DNA of 44,515 nt from an uncultured Bacteroides sp. (GCA_944319875.1 CALUFR010000001.1:1-44515), one strand, 5' to 3'; shown: positions 24,088 to 31,349, counted from the first letter of the stretch. Translations and numbers: made by a program. Notes: a model not told the origin generated them from the sequence alone.

Positions 24088-24676
24088 CGAGCATTTCTTC
24101 AAAGTCAATATCTTCTATGTTGGCATCGCGTTTCAGGCGCACCTTCTCGCGTTCGGGCAGATCGTCCATCTGGTCAATCTGCCGGGCGAGGCTGTGGCGG
24201 TTCGCACTGGGCAATCCCACCGAAGCCGGATCGAGGTCGTAGAACTTGACAGGCTTCTCGTCAAGCTGCTTGACACGGACGGGGTCGGGCTTGTCAAGCT
24301 GCTTGATTTTAGCCGCTTGAGTTTGCAGGTTGCCATAGACCTCCATATCCTTGGAGCTCGTGGCATTCTGCAATACGGCTAACGCCGCCTTCTGCAAGTT
24401 GTCGAAGATCATGTTGCGGTAGGCGTCGTTTTCTACCGTGTCGTTCAAGTAGAAAAGGTTGAGCGCTTCGGCATACATCCGATGCGCCCTACCTCTCTCG
24501 ACGTTGAACGGCTCGTGCATCAGGAAGGAGATGGCATTGTCCTTCCCGTACTTGCGGTGGATGCCTACCAGTGCGTACAGAGCGTTGTAGTACTCCTGTT
24601 CCTCGGCGGTCAGCTCCATTGTGCAGCCGGAGGCGAGGAAGTCTTGCAGGGTGTCAAAGTGTGATTTGTCAAACAT
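24053..24676 (-). CDS. Hypothetical phage protein before terminase (207 aa)
   Basis: A 207-residue helical protein starting MFDKSHFDTLQDFLASGCTM. It has LHEPFNVERGRAHRMYAEAL-like text in the centre (read here as HEPFNVERGRAHRMYAEALN) and a charged C-terminus (DIDFEEMLDDTQEKTQHFE). Its 3' end overlaps the terminase start by 35 bases. Position suggests a DNA-packaging accessory; no family recognised. Confidence 0.75.
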   Translation of the reverse strand: MFDKSHFDTLQDFLASGCTMELTAEEQEYYNALYALVGIHRKYGKDNAISFLMHEPFNVERGRAHRMYAEALNLFYLNDTVENDAYRNMIFDNLQKAALAVLQNATSSKDMEVYGNLQTQAAKIKQLDKPDPVRVKQLDEKPVKFYDLDPASVGLPSANRHSLARQIDQMDDLPEREKVRLKRDANIEDIDFEEMLDDTQEKTQHFE

Positions 24677-24677
24677 A

Positions 24678-25034
24678 CTATCCTATATCGTCAAAGAATA
24701 TCTTACTGATGGAGTTCCGGTAGCCGATGGCCTTGCGGAACTTGTCGAAGCGTTGCGCCTGGGTGACATTCTCACCCGTCTGGGCAGCCGCTGACATCGA
24801 GAGGCCTTCTTTGGCCTGCTGCATGAGCTGGCCGCGTTCGTAGTGATACTTGAGCGGTGAACCGATGAGATGGAAATACCACATGAAGTCCTTTTCCGGT
24901 ATCTTGTAGTACATCGCAATCTGACCGGGGCTGTAGCCGATGCCCGCCAGTCGTTCGTATTCGTCGATGTCGATGCGTCCCATCCAGTCGGGGTCATCAC
25001 GCCATCTGTTGTATTCGGTTACTTCGGAACTCAT
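24678..25034 (-). CDS. HTH protein, possible small terminase subunit (118 aa)
   Basis: A 118-residue protein. DEYERLAGIGYSPGQIAMYY near residues 24-43 is a helix-turn-helix-like segment typical of small terminase or replication-type DNA-binding proteins, and QQAKEGLSMSAAAQTGENVT resembles the oligomerisation helix region of small terminases. It precedes the packaging genes. The ATG overlaps the previous gene by 38 bases. The small-terminase role is inferred from these features and position; no direct proof. Confidence 0.65.
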   Translation of the reverse strand: MSSEVTEYNRWRDDPDWMGRIDIDEYERLAGIGYSPGQIAMYYKIPEKDFMWYFHLIGSPLKYHYERGQLMQQAKEGLSMSAAAQTGENVTQAQRFDKFRKAIGYRNSISKIFFDDIG

Positions 25035-25569
25035 AGACTTTTCTGTTTTTCAAAAACACATATTGCTCTTCCATCGCATTCTCGCCGTAATTGCCGCTGC
25101 CCTCTACCACGAACTGCCCCATTGGCGTGTCCAAGGCAGTGATTTTCTTGTGGCTCCATGAGTAGGTGAGCGTGATCACACCGCTTCGGTGCAATTCCAT
25201 CAGGCGGGCGAAGATCTTGGGCATGCGGAACTTCAGTGTCTCTGACACGTGTAAGTGGATGTCGCCCAACACGCCTTTGTCCCGCCAACGCAGCAGCGCG
25301 TTGATGATGCGTTCATTGGTGGAATAGGTTGCGATGTAGAGGTGGTTGACCCGCCCTGTGTGCCTGATCAGATAGACGATGAAGGTGAAGGCGGTGAAGC
25401 TCTTCTTCGTCTCGATGAAGAAGGCCTCGTTGTCTTCGGGCAGGCGGCCACACAGTTCTCTCAGGTTGTTCAGCTTGAACGTGAGGATGGACTCGAACCT
25501 CTGCGAATAGAGGTAAGAGTCCGCCATCTCACGTTGCAATTCTCTCAAGTCAAAGTAATACTTATCCAT
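24997..25569 (-). CDS. Phospholipase D-like protein with a single HKD-type motif (190 aa)
   Basis: A 190-residue protein with HKKITALDTPMGQFVVEGSG near the C-terminus. The order H-x-K ... GSGN and an acidic step (NAMEEQ) resembles the PLD/Nuc HKD motif (HxK(x)4D...GSxN), though the motif Asp is shifted. Upstream there are TYSTNERIINALLRWRDKG and LRELCGRLPEDNEAFFIETK. Single-motif PLD-like enzymes dimerise to cut nucleic acid or phospholipid. Located between DNA-packaging genes and the head genes, it may process DNA ends. Function inferred only. Confidence 0.6.
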   Translation of the reverse strand: MDKYYFDLRELQREMADSYLYSQRFESILTFKLNNLRELCGRLPEDNEAFFIETKKSFTAFTFIVYLIRHTGRVNHLYIATYSTNERIINALLRWRDKGVLGDIHLHVSETLKFRMPKIFARLMELHRSGVITLTYSWSHKKITALDTPMGQFVVEGSGNYGENAMEEQYVFLKNRKVYEFRSNRIQQMA

Positions 25570-25575
25570 ATAGAA

Positions 25576-25986
25576 CTATTCCAATAGCCTCAGGATGTCG
25601 GCCCGCTCCTTCTCGTAGCCCGCCAAGCGTTCGCGGCGTTGGGCGTCGAGGTGTGGCTTATCACCCTTGGCCATCTCGTTCTTCACTCTCCAGATGTTCA
25701 TCTCCACCTGCTGCTGCCTCCTGACCAGCGCCTTCACCGGCATGTTGTTCAAGTCCTTGCGCCGTCGGAACTCCGCAAAGGCCGGATGCTTGCCGAGGAT
25801 GCTGCCGTGCTCCTGGTACCAGTGCAGTTCTTGCCAGATAAGGCGGTTGTCGATGTAGTTGTCTACCAGCTCGCCCGCCACGCTGGCGCATTGCTCCAAG
25901 GTAGAGCAGTCGCGCAGCTTGGCGTGTAGCCTGACGTAGGCTCGGTACTTCGTAAACTTCCGGCTCGCCAAGGCCTCCAGCTCCAT
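25576..25986 (-). CDS. Hypothetical phage protein, N-terminus possibly frameshifted (136 aa)
   Basis: A 136-residue charged helical protein starting MELEALASRKFTKYRAYVRL, ending RADILRLLE. In frame upstream, the sequence SSGRGFRDEFPFLDKPGCP continues to the glycosyltransferase stop codon without another start, which looks like real coding. An ATG overlapping that stop as ATGA (26068) is in a different frame. The most economical reading is a one-base indel just after the coupled start. If not, the ATG at 25986 is used. Family not recognised. Confidence 0.65.
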   Translation of the reverse strand: MELEALASRKFTKYRAYVRLHAKLRDCSTLEQCASVAGELVDNYIDNRLIWQELHWYQEHGSILGKHPAFAEFRRRKDLNNMPVKALVRRQQQVEMNIWRVKNEMAKGDKPHLDAQRRERLAGYEKERADILRLLE

Positions 25987-26064
25987 CGGGCAACCCGGCT
26001 TGTCTAAGAAGGGAAATTCGTCCCTGAAGCCACGCCCGGAGGAGTCGGAAGAGGATGCTGACCT

Positions 26065-26886
26065 TCATAGCTCGCAGGGGCATTTGTCCGGCAAGCGACG
26101 CGAGAGGAAGGATTCCAACCACGGGCTGTAACCGCTCTTGGCGTTGTTCATAAAGACCTTGTTACGAAGCAGCTCGTTGACGAGCTGCTCATCGGGTGAC
26201 TTGCTGACTACGGGAAGCAGGAAGGGGTCGGTGCGCCAGTCCAGGCGGACGGGGTGCGCCGTGTTGACCTGGTTGAAGTAGACGGACGTGAACAACACGC
26301 CGGTCTTGGCTTGCAAGTCATCAGCGGGCAACAGCACGCCAAGGTTCGACTTATTGAATACCACCGGGGTATGCGTGCCGTAGTTCAGCAACGGCAGCCC
26401 CGCCTCGGTCAGCATGTCGATGGTGTGCTCCATCGCAGCGCGGTAGTGACCGTTGTAAGCAGCGGGATTGAGCGTGCCCAGCACTTTTGGTATGACAATG
26501 TGCGGGTAGCTGACCGGGTTCACGAGATAGATGTCGTCGTTGCTCCAGATAAACCGTTCGGTCACTTCCGGATTGCTGACCGCCACCCACAGTTTGTGCA
26601 GCGTGTCCACACTGGGAATGTCCGACTCTCTCGGGCATTCGATGAACGTCAGGTTCTCCGTGTCCATCCAGTCCTCCTTATCGCCGATGATGACGATGCG
26701 GAACGGGAACTTGGCGTACTTGTACCACGAGCGCAGAGCGAAGAGCAGCTCATTGCCTTGCGCATATTCTTTGCAATACGGAATGACCACCGAGAGGCAA
26801 TCGCTCTCAGTGGTCTTATCCATTGCCTGCACCGGCTCAGCTGACACCGGTACAGGCTCATTCAGGGTTTTCTTCTTCGTTGTCAT
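26065..26886 (-). CDS. Glycosyltransferase, Stealth-like (273 aa)
   Basis: A 273-residue protein with SVVIPYCKEYAQGNELLFAL near 32-51, PFRIVIIGDKEDWMD, and the catalytic-looking ERFIWSNDDIYLVNPVSYP, whose N-D-D recalls the Stealth CR2/GT-A-type motif. EHTIDMLTEAGLPLLNYGTH lies in the acceptor part. It is a soluble enzyme expected to transfer a sugar or sugar-phosphate. It sits among head genes between the major capsid-side gene and the packaging genes. It could decorate a virion protein or alter the host surface during lysis. The N-terminal 30 residues are low complexity (Lys/Pro/Val/Thr). Family by pattern, not by search. Confidence 0.75.
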   Translation of the reverse strand: MTTKKKTLNEPVPVSAEPVQAMDKTTESDCLSVVIPYCKEYAQGNELLFALRSWYKYAKFPFRIVIIGDKEDWMDTENLTFIECPRESDIPSVDTLHKLWVAVSNPEVTERFIWSNDDIYLVNPVSYPHIVIPKVLGTLNPAAYNGHYRAAMEHTIDMLTEAGLPLLNYGTHTPVVFNKSNLGVLLPADDLQAKTGVLFTSVYFNQVNTAHPVRLDWRTDPFLLPVVSKSPDEQLVNELLRNKVFMNNAKSGYSPWLESFLSRRLPDKCPCEL

Positions 26887-27470
26887 ACGCCGCCTGCTTG
26901 TGAGGATTCTTGTCCGGTCAGGCCAAGAATGGTATTGATTTCATCGTTGTCGGTCACCGGAATGAGCGACTTGGCGATTACGCCCAACGTATCACCGCGG
27001 AGGGTGGAAGCCAGGTTGACAGTGGTCTTGTTGGCCTCGTTGTTGTCTTGTCCCTCAGCCGTCGAGAAGGAGAGCGGAGTGCAGGGTGTGCCTGCAATCT
27101 TGCAGTCATCGCCCGCACAGTTGATGACGATGGCGCCCAAGTTCTCGTTGACGTTGTTGTTCAGGAACTCCTTCCACTCCAGTTCACTGCCCGGGTGCTC
27201 GAAGTCCACGTGATGGATGAAACCACGTGCATCGGGATCACCTTCGGCAGTATCGTAGATATTGATGGTGCTCTGTGTCGAGTAGACGGCGATGGGCTTC
27301 TTGCCCTCAGCCAAGGCAAAGGCAGTCACCTTTACGCCCTTGGCATCCTTGGTGAACGTGGCTACATCGTCCCACCGGAAGATGATGATGTAGCCTTTCT
27401 TACCGGTCGCACGGCCCGCGTTGTTGTTCTTGCGGGGTACGGAAACTAAATTGTATGCTTCTTCTGCCAT
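26883..27470 (-). CDS. Probable major tail or head-decoration protein (195 aa)
   Basis: A 195-residue beta-rich protein starting MAEEAYNLVSVPRKNNNAGR, with VKVTAFALAEGKKPIAVYST and GTPCTPLSFSTAEGQDNNEA. The C-terminal eight residues, ESSQAGGV, are identical to those of the major capsid protein but are encoded by different synonymous codons. The composition (Asn, Thr, Gly, Val) is typical of abundant virion proteins. It follows the capsid gene, so tail tube or decoration protein are the main options. The ATG of the glycosyltransferase overlaps its stop by four bases. Confidence 0.75.
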   Translation of the reverse strand: MAEEAYNLVSVPRKNNNAGRATGKKGYIIIFRWDDVATFTKDAKGVKVTAFALAEGKKPIAVYSTQSTINIYDTAEGDPDARGFIHHVDFEHPGSELEWKEFLNNNVNENLGAIVINCAGDDCKIAGTPCTPLSFSTAEGQDNNEANKTTVNLASTLRGDTLGVIAKSLIPVTDNDEINTILGLTGQESSQAGGV

Positions 27471-27479
27471 AATTCTATT

Positions 27480-27510
27480 GATTAATGGTTAGTGATAAAA
27501 TGGTTAATGG
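27480..27510. repeat. ATTAACCATT leader repeats before the 195-aa gene
   Basis: Units TTAATGG/TTAGTGA/TTAATGG (+ strand) lie between the major capsid stop and the 195-residue gene start, as in the tail operon. Confidence 0.8.
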
Positions 27511-27542
27511 GAAGGTGCGCTCAGCACACCCTCCCAGTATTC

Positions 27543-29015
27543 TCAGACACCTCCTGCCTGGGAAGATTCTTTTTCTTCCTCTTCCTCGGGCGGGATGTAG
27601 GCAAAGATGGCTTCGGCCAGCCAGAAACCGCAGGCTTCCCACCACTCGGCCATGATGTCCACGTTGTAGTGGTTGGTCTCCATGCGGATGGAAGTCCGCT
27701 GCGGGTCTTTCGACATCAGGTGCTTGAAGTTTTCCTTCGGCGTGATGAAGAAGACCTTCGTGCCACGCATACCCTCCAGCGGGGCGAACGTGAAGTTGGT
27801 GAAGTCCACCTTCACCTTCTCGCCGTCCTGGTTCTTCAGCCACGGGTACTTTTCACGGTAGGCGCGGCTGTACTTGATAACCAGGTCGGGGTCGGCATGG
27901 ATGTACATCGTCTTGTTGCGGTAGAGCGGTTTCACCTGGTCAACCGCCTTATCGATCTGTGCCAACAGCGTGGCGTCGGACAGTTCCTCACCGTCGAGCA
28001 GCCACGTCACCTTGTCGTTATTGGCAGTCTTCAACGCCTTCAGCTGGGTCACATAGCCGTCCATGCAGTCGAGTGCCGCACTGGCGGCCGCACCGTCTGA
28101 CGTAGCGGAGGTGTTCTCTTTGAACACACCCACAGCCAAGGCCTGCTCGCGCTCCTCGGCCAACTTCGGGAAGATGAGTTGATAGAGGATGTAGCGAACG
28201 ATGGGCATATCCTGCGGATCGAGGTTCTCGTCATACAGGTAGCCCAGAATGTCCTCCATGATGTCGGACGGCTTGATCTGCACGTTGATTTTGCACTTGA
28301 AATTCTTGATGGTGAGCGGCGTAAACGTGCTCTTGGACTTCGGAGTCCAGAACGGCACGAACTGCTGCAGCACGCTGTCAATGGCGGCCTGCTGGGCGCG
28401 AACTTCCGTCTTGTCCGTCACGATGGTAGACATGTACTTGATGGACTCCGTAGTGCCCATCAGGTCCTTCATGATTTGAAGGCGTTCGCTGTTGACATAC
28501 TTGCCGAACTCCCTCTGCAATTCGGTCGTGTCGATGGTCGTGTTGCCGCTGTAGGCCGCGCCCTTGAAAGCGGCATCCAACCACTTGTTGTGGTCCAGTG
28601 ACATGTCGGGACGGAACTTGTGTGCCATTTGTTCACCGTTGGTTAACTCACCTGTAATCATAATGCCATCCTCGTTGCCCGGCTCCTTGCTGAGCTTTTC
28701 GATGGTGGCTTTCATTTCTTTTTCAGCCTCCTGGAGAGCCTTGATGCGCTCCACGAGCTTCGCATTATTCTCGCGCTCGGCATCGAGCTGCGCCTTCACT
28801 TCGTCGGTCACGGCATCTTCAGCTGCCGCACCGTCTTTCTCAAACTCTGCCAAGTCCTTTTTGAAAGACTCGACAAACTTCTCACCGTACTTTTCTTTCA
28901 GCTCGGCTTCTTGTGCGGACAGCAGGACGGACTTGCCGTCTTTGTCCTTGGCAAAAGCCGTAATCCCGAAGTACGAGAGTACCAAACTCATAACTTTTCC
29001 AAAATTCATACCCAA
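27543..29015 (-). CDS. Major capsid protein with N-terminal scaffold-type domain (490 aa)
   Basis: A 490-residue protein. Residues 30-110 form an acidic coiled coil (KKDLAEFEKDGAAAEDAVTD; KALQEAEKEMKATIEKLSK), like HK97-type delta or scaffolding domains. The rest has capsid-like content: TTELQREFGKYVNSERLQIM, IRYILYQLIFPKLAEEREQA-type helix (here VRYILYQLIFPKLAEEREQA) and IRMETNHYNVDIMAEWWEAC near the end. The protease gene directly upstream would cut the N-terminal part. The last eight residues are ESSQAGGV, shared with the next gene product. The ATG-side leader has no promoter, so it shares the upstream operon. Confidence 0.85.
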   Translation of the reverse strand: MGMNFGKVMSLVLSYFGITAFAKDKDGKSVLLSAQEAELKEKYGEKFVESFKKDLAEFEKDGAAAEDAVTDEVKAQLDAERENNAKLVERIKALQEAEKEMKATIEKLSKEPGNEDGIMITGELTNGEQMAHKFRPDMSLDHNKWLDAAFKGAAYSGNTTIDTTELQREFGKYVNSERLQIMKDLMGTTESIKYMSTIVTDKTEVRAQQAAIDSVLQQFVPFWTPKSKSTFTPLTIKNFKCKINVQIKPSDIMEDILGYLYDENLDPQDMPIVRYILYQLIFPKLAEEREQALAVGVFKENTSATSDGAAASAALDCMDGYVTQLKALKTANNDKVTWLLDGEELSDATLLAQIDKAVDQVKPLYRNKTMYIHADPDLVIKYSRAYREKYPWLKNQDGEKVKVDFTNFTFAPLEGMRGTKVFFITPKENFKHLMSKDPQRTSIRMETNHYNVDIMAEWWEACGFWLAEAIFAYIPPEEEEEKESSQAGGV

Positions 29016-29930
29016 TTAAGATTTAGAGTGAATATAATCGTCAATAACCATTTGTGCCGACAATTCCCGACTGCGGGTCACTGCATCGGTCAGCGATCCT
29101 ATGCGGTCGGCCAATCCCACGCGGACGGCATCGCGGGCGTAGAACATCCGGCCACGAAGCAGCCCCTCGGTGTCGAGCTGCAAGCGTGCGCCCCGATTGC
29201 GTTTCACGTTCTCCTGGAAGTCTCGGGCCAGCGGGTCCAGCTCTTCGTCACGGATGGCATTGTAGTCGCCCTTCTTGGCGGCCTCGAACGGAGCGTTCTT
29301 GTAGTCCGACAGGTTGGAGTAGATGGTGTGCTGCTTGATGCCCAAGTCTTCGTAGTACTTGGCGTAGTCCATGAAGCTCATCATTACACCGATGCTGCCC
29401 AGTTCGGCAGAGACGTCGTTGCCTGCCACGATTTCGTTGCAGTAGCTGGCGACGTAGTAGGCAGCCGAAGCGCAGAGATCGCAGTAAGCTACTACGGCCT
29501 TGCGCTTGGACTGCGCCGAACGGATGGCGTCAATGAGTGGGGCGATGGCGTCTACACTGCCACCGCCTGAATCCATATCTAAAAGTATCGAAGAAATGTT
29601 CTTAGCATCTGCCGCTTCTTCAACGAGGGCGGCTATCTCGGTCGTGCCGTAACTGCACATCGTGCCATACTTGAGCATGGTGCCGTGAACGGGAATGATA
29701 GCCGTGCTGCCTTGTGGCGCATCGGCGAACGAATTGCCGCTCTTCATCATGCGGCCTTCGTGCTCTATCATAACCGGCAACGGTTCGGTCTCGGACATGC
29801 TCTTGCCGTCAGCCAGTGAAGCGTCGTGTGAAAGCAGACGATGCACCAACAGCAAGTTGGCATCTACTTCACTGAAGGAGATGAACCACTTGCCGCGGCA
29901 GATCGTGCTATAAAGATTAGAAAAACCCAT
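29016..29930 (-). CDS. Prohead protease, S49 / SppA-type (304 aa)
   Basis: A 304-residue protein with the ClpP/SppA fold: AIIPVHGTMLKYGTMCSYGT, LLDMDSGGGSVDAIAPLIDA (the oxyanion-type GGGS), YCDLCASAAYYVASYCNEI with the nucleophile Ser in CASAAYY, and GSIGVMMSFMDYAKYYEDLG. The C-terminal ARDAVRVGLADRIGSLTDAV is also typical of SppA-type phage proteases. It cleaves capsid or scaffold protein during maturation. The stop (29016) touches the capsid start. Promoter 29956-29990 lies 26 bases upstream of the ATG. Confidence 0.88.
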   Translation of the reverse strand: MGFSNLYSTICRGKWFISFSEVDANLLLVHRLLSHDASLADGKSMSETEPLPVMIEHEGRMMKSGNSFADAPQGSTAIIPVHGTMLKYGTMCSYGTTEIAALVEEAADAKNISSILLDMDSGGGSVDAIAPLIDAIRSAQSKRKAVVAYCDLCASAAYYVASYCNEIVAGNDVSAELGSIGVMMSFMDYAKYYEDLGIKQHTIYSNLSDYKNAPFEAAKKGDYNAIRDEELDPLARDFQENVKRNRGARLQLDTEGLLRGRMFYARDAVRVGLADRIGSLTDAVTRSRELSAQMVIDDYIHSKS

Positions 29931-29955
29931 TTATATACCTATTAATAACCAAGCA

Positions 29956-29990
29956 CAAAGGTATATATGGGCATAGTGTGTTAAAAGGAC
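29956..29990 (-). promoter_or_regulatory. Phage promoter P3 (GTCC-N23-TACCTTTG)
   Basis: GTCCTTTTAACACAC and TACCTTTG are in the fixed 27-base arrangement, with the protease ATG 26 bases downstream. The GTCCTTTTAA part overlaps the last codons and stop of the 137-residue gene. Confidence 0.7.
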
Positions 29991-30394
29991 GAATAATTTT
30001 TAGCCGGTTCGGGGCTGTTGCGTGTGAAAGAGAGGGTTAACGTCTGCGGTGTGCCGCTCAGTTCGGTGTTGACGTGCACCGGGAAATCATCGGTGCCCAC
30101 GATGCGCTGCTCTCCGTTGGTGAAGGTGAGCCGCACCAGTCCGTCTTGGTCAAACAGACTGCGGATTTCGGCCAAATGGTCGGATCCTGTGTCTGTTACT
30201 ACCGCAGAAAGCTCCTGCTCTACGGGTGAACCCTGTTCTTCGGTCTCCCGAAACTCACCGGACGCGATGGGCACCGGATTGAACGAGCCTCGCACCCGGA
30301 TGGCCGAATTGCCCGGTTGGTTGTTGACTGTCGCCTGGCCGATGGGAAGAAAGTCCAACCGGCAGATGGCGGAACGTTTGTCGTTGCGGTTCAT
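29981..30394 (-). CDS. Hypothetical phage protein upstream of the protease (137 aa)
   Basis: A 137-residue beta-rich protein starting MNRNDKRSAICRLDFLPIGQ, with TNGEQRIVGTDDFPVHVNTE and SFTRNSPEPAKNYSSF at the end. Its stop and last codons are part of promoter P3. A palindromic CTTAAATATTTAAG (30402-30415) lies just upstream of its ATG, possibly part of its control region. Family unknown; position suggests a head or tail minor protein. Confidence 0.7.
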   Translation of the reverse strand: MNRNDKRSAICRLDFLPIGQATVNNQPGNSAIRVRGSFNPVPIASGEFRETEEQGSPVEQELSAVVTDTGSDHLAEIRSLFDQDGLVRLTFTNGEQRIVGTDDFPVHVNTELSGTPQTLTLSFTRNSPEPAKNYSSF

Positions 30395-30401
30395 TTTTTT
30401 A

Positions 30402-30415
30402 CTTAAATATTTAAG
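30402..30415. repeat. Perfect 14-bp palindrome CTTAAATATTTAAG
   Basis: An AT-rich perfect palindrome 8 bases before the ATG of the 137-residue gene, in a 76-base intergenic gap that holds no gene. It may be a regulator site; nothing else supports it. Confidence 0.4.
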
Positions 30416-30470
30416 AGTTAAAACACTGATTTTGACTATTTTCGCTTACGAATTAATAAGTTAAACCTTG

Positions 30471-30968
30471 TTAATGAAATAAGCTCAGTTGGATGTCTCT
30501 GTTCACCTCCTTGACCATCTTCTTGCGAACCCGGTAATCATACTTCTTCACCGCCTCGTAGTTCATCGCATTCGACTTGATGTTGTAGGCGAAGAGGAAG
30601 GCGCGGATGATGCGGTCTTGGGAGTAGCCTTTCTCGTAGCCGGCCACGAAGTACTCGCGGATACGGATGCGGTAGCTGGCCTCGATGTAGTCGCGCAGCA
30701 TGCGTTGCTTCCACTCCGGTATATAGATGAAGTTCTCTTGAAAGATGAAGTGGTTCCACTCCTGGATGGGCAGCTTCAGCACGATGGGGTTCTCCTTGTC
30801 GGGCTGCTTGGGCGGTCGGTCACTGACGGTGATCATCGACTGGATGAGCTTGCCCAGGTCGTTGGCGGCGGTGACCTGCACCGCATCCTCTCCGCGAGGC
30901 GTGCCGAACTCGTGGTAGAGGTAATCGTGCAGGTGGGGAGGCAGGTCTATGGTGATGGTCGGGTTCAT
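30471..30968 (-). CDS. Hypothetical protein with C-terminal clamp-binding motif (165 aa)
   Basis: A 165-residue protein, MNPTITIDLPPHLHDYLYHE at the start, with LKLPIQEWNHFIFQENFIYI and YDYRVRKKMVKEVNRDIQLS near the end. The terminal QLSLFH contains QLSLF, the usual beta-sliding-clamp binding sequence, which suggests contact with the host replication clamp. It also has a helical basic region (KSNAMNYEAVKKYDYRVRKK). It lies directly after the candidate origin region. It could be a replication or transcription factor; family unknown. Confidence 0.75.
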   Translation of the reverse strand: MNPTITIDLPPHLHDYLYHEFGTPRGEDAVQVTAANDLGKLIQSMITVSDRPPKQPDKENPIVLKLPIQEWNHFIFQENFIYIPEWKQRMLRDYIEASYRIRIREYFVAGYEKGYSQDRIIRAFLFAYNIKSNAMNYEAVKKYDYRVRKKMVKEVNRDIQLSLFH

Positions 30969-30974
30969 TTCTTT

Positions 30975-31005
30975 AATGGATAATGGTTAATGGTTAATGG
31001 TTAAT
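30975..31005. repeat. ATTAACCATT leader repeats before the 165-aa gene
   Basis: Three to four TTAATGG units (+ strand) precede the gene at 30968, as before several structural genes. Confidence 0.8.
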
Positions 31006-31026
31006 GTTACAAATTTAGCAGGATTT

Positions 31027-31345
31027 ATTGAATTAATTCAATATTCGCGACGTATTTTCGTTGTGATTCCACAACACCTATTTTCGCTTCTGCAACTTCT
31101 ACAACTTCTACAAAATTGTAATTCGTTGTGTTACAATGATATACGTTTTTGCGAAGTAAAAACATCAAACAAAAAAACGTCTACACTGTAGACAGTTTGT
31201 AGAAGAAATGAAGAAAAGTAGGGTTTTGTAGACAATTGTAGAAAGTTGTAGACGTTTGTTTTTATATGTAACTTGTTGATTAATAGCGTTGTAGAAAGTG
31301 TAGAAAGTGTAGAAGCGTTTTTCGCCCCGTACAGAACGAAGTGAA
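31027..31345. other. Candidate replication origin with iteron-like repeats
   Basis: Repeats of the sequence TTGTAGA or its complement: TTCTGCAA/TTCTACAA at 31088, 31097 and 31106 (9-base steps); a perfect inverted repeat GTCTACACTGTAGAC (31179-31193); TTGTAGAA at 31197; TTGTAGAC, TTGTAGAA, TTGTAGAC at 31226, 31236, 31246 (10-base steps); TTGTAGAA, GTGTAGAA, GTGTAGAA at 31289, 31298, 31307 (9-base steps). An AT-rich palindrome ATTGAATTAATTCAAT is at 31027-31042. It lies between the primase-helicase gene and the clamp-motif gene and has no protein-like frame. Confidence 0.55.
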
Positions 31346-31349
31346 AACG

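Noticed and set aside
23020-24249. 409-aa + strand frame opposite the terminase gene
   Set aside because: It is an antisense shadow of conserved terminase DNA with GC-skewed codon use; the minus strand has all motifs.
31088-31314. CRISPR array
   Set aside because: The units are 8 bases with no constant-length spacers and lie in both orientations, unlike CRISPR.
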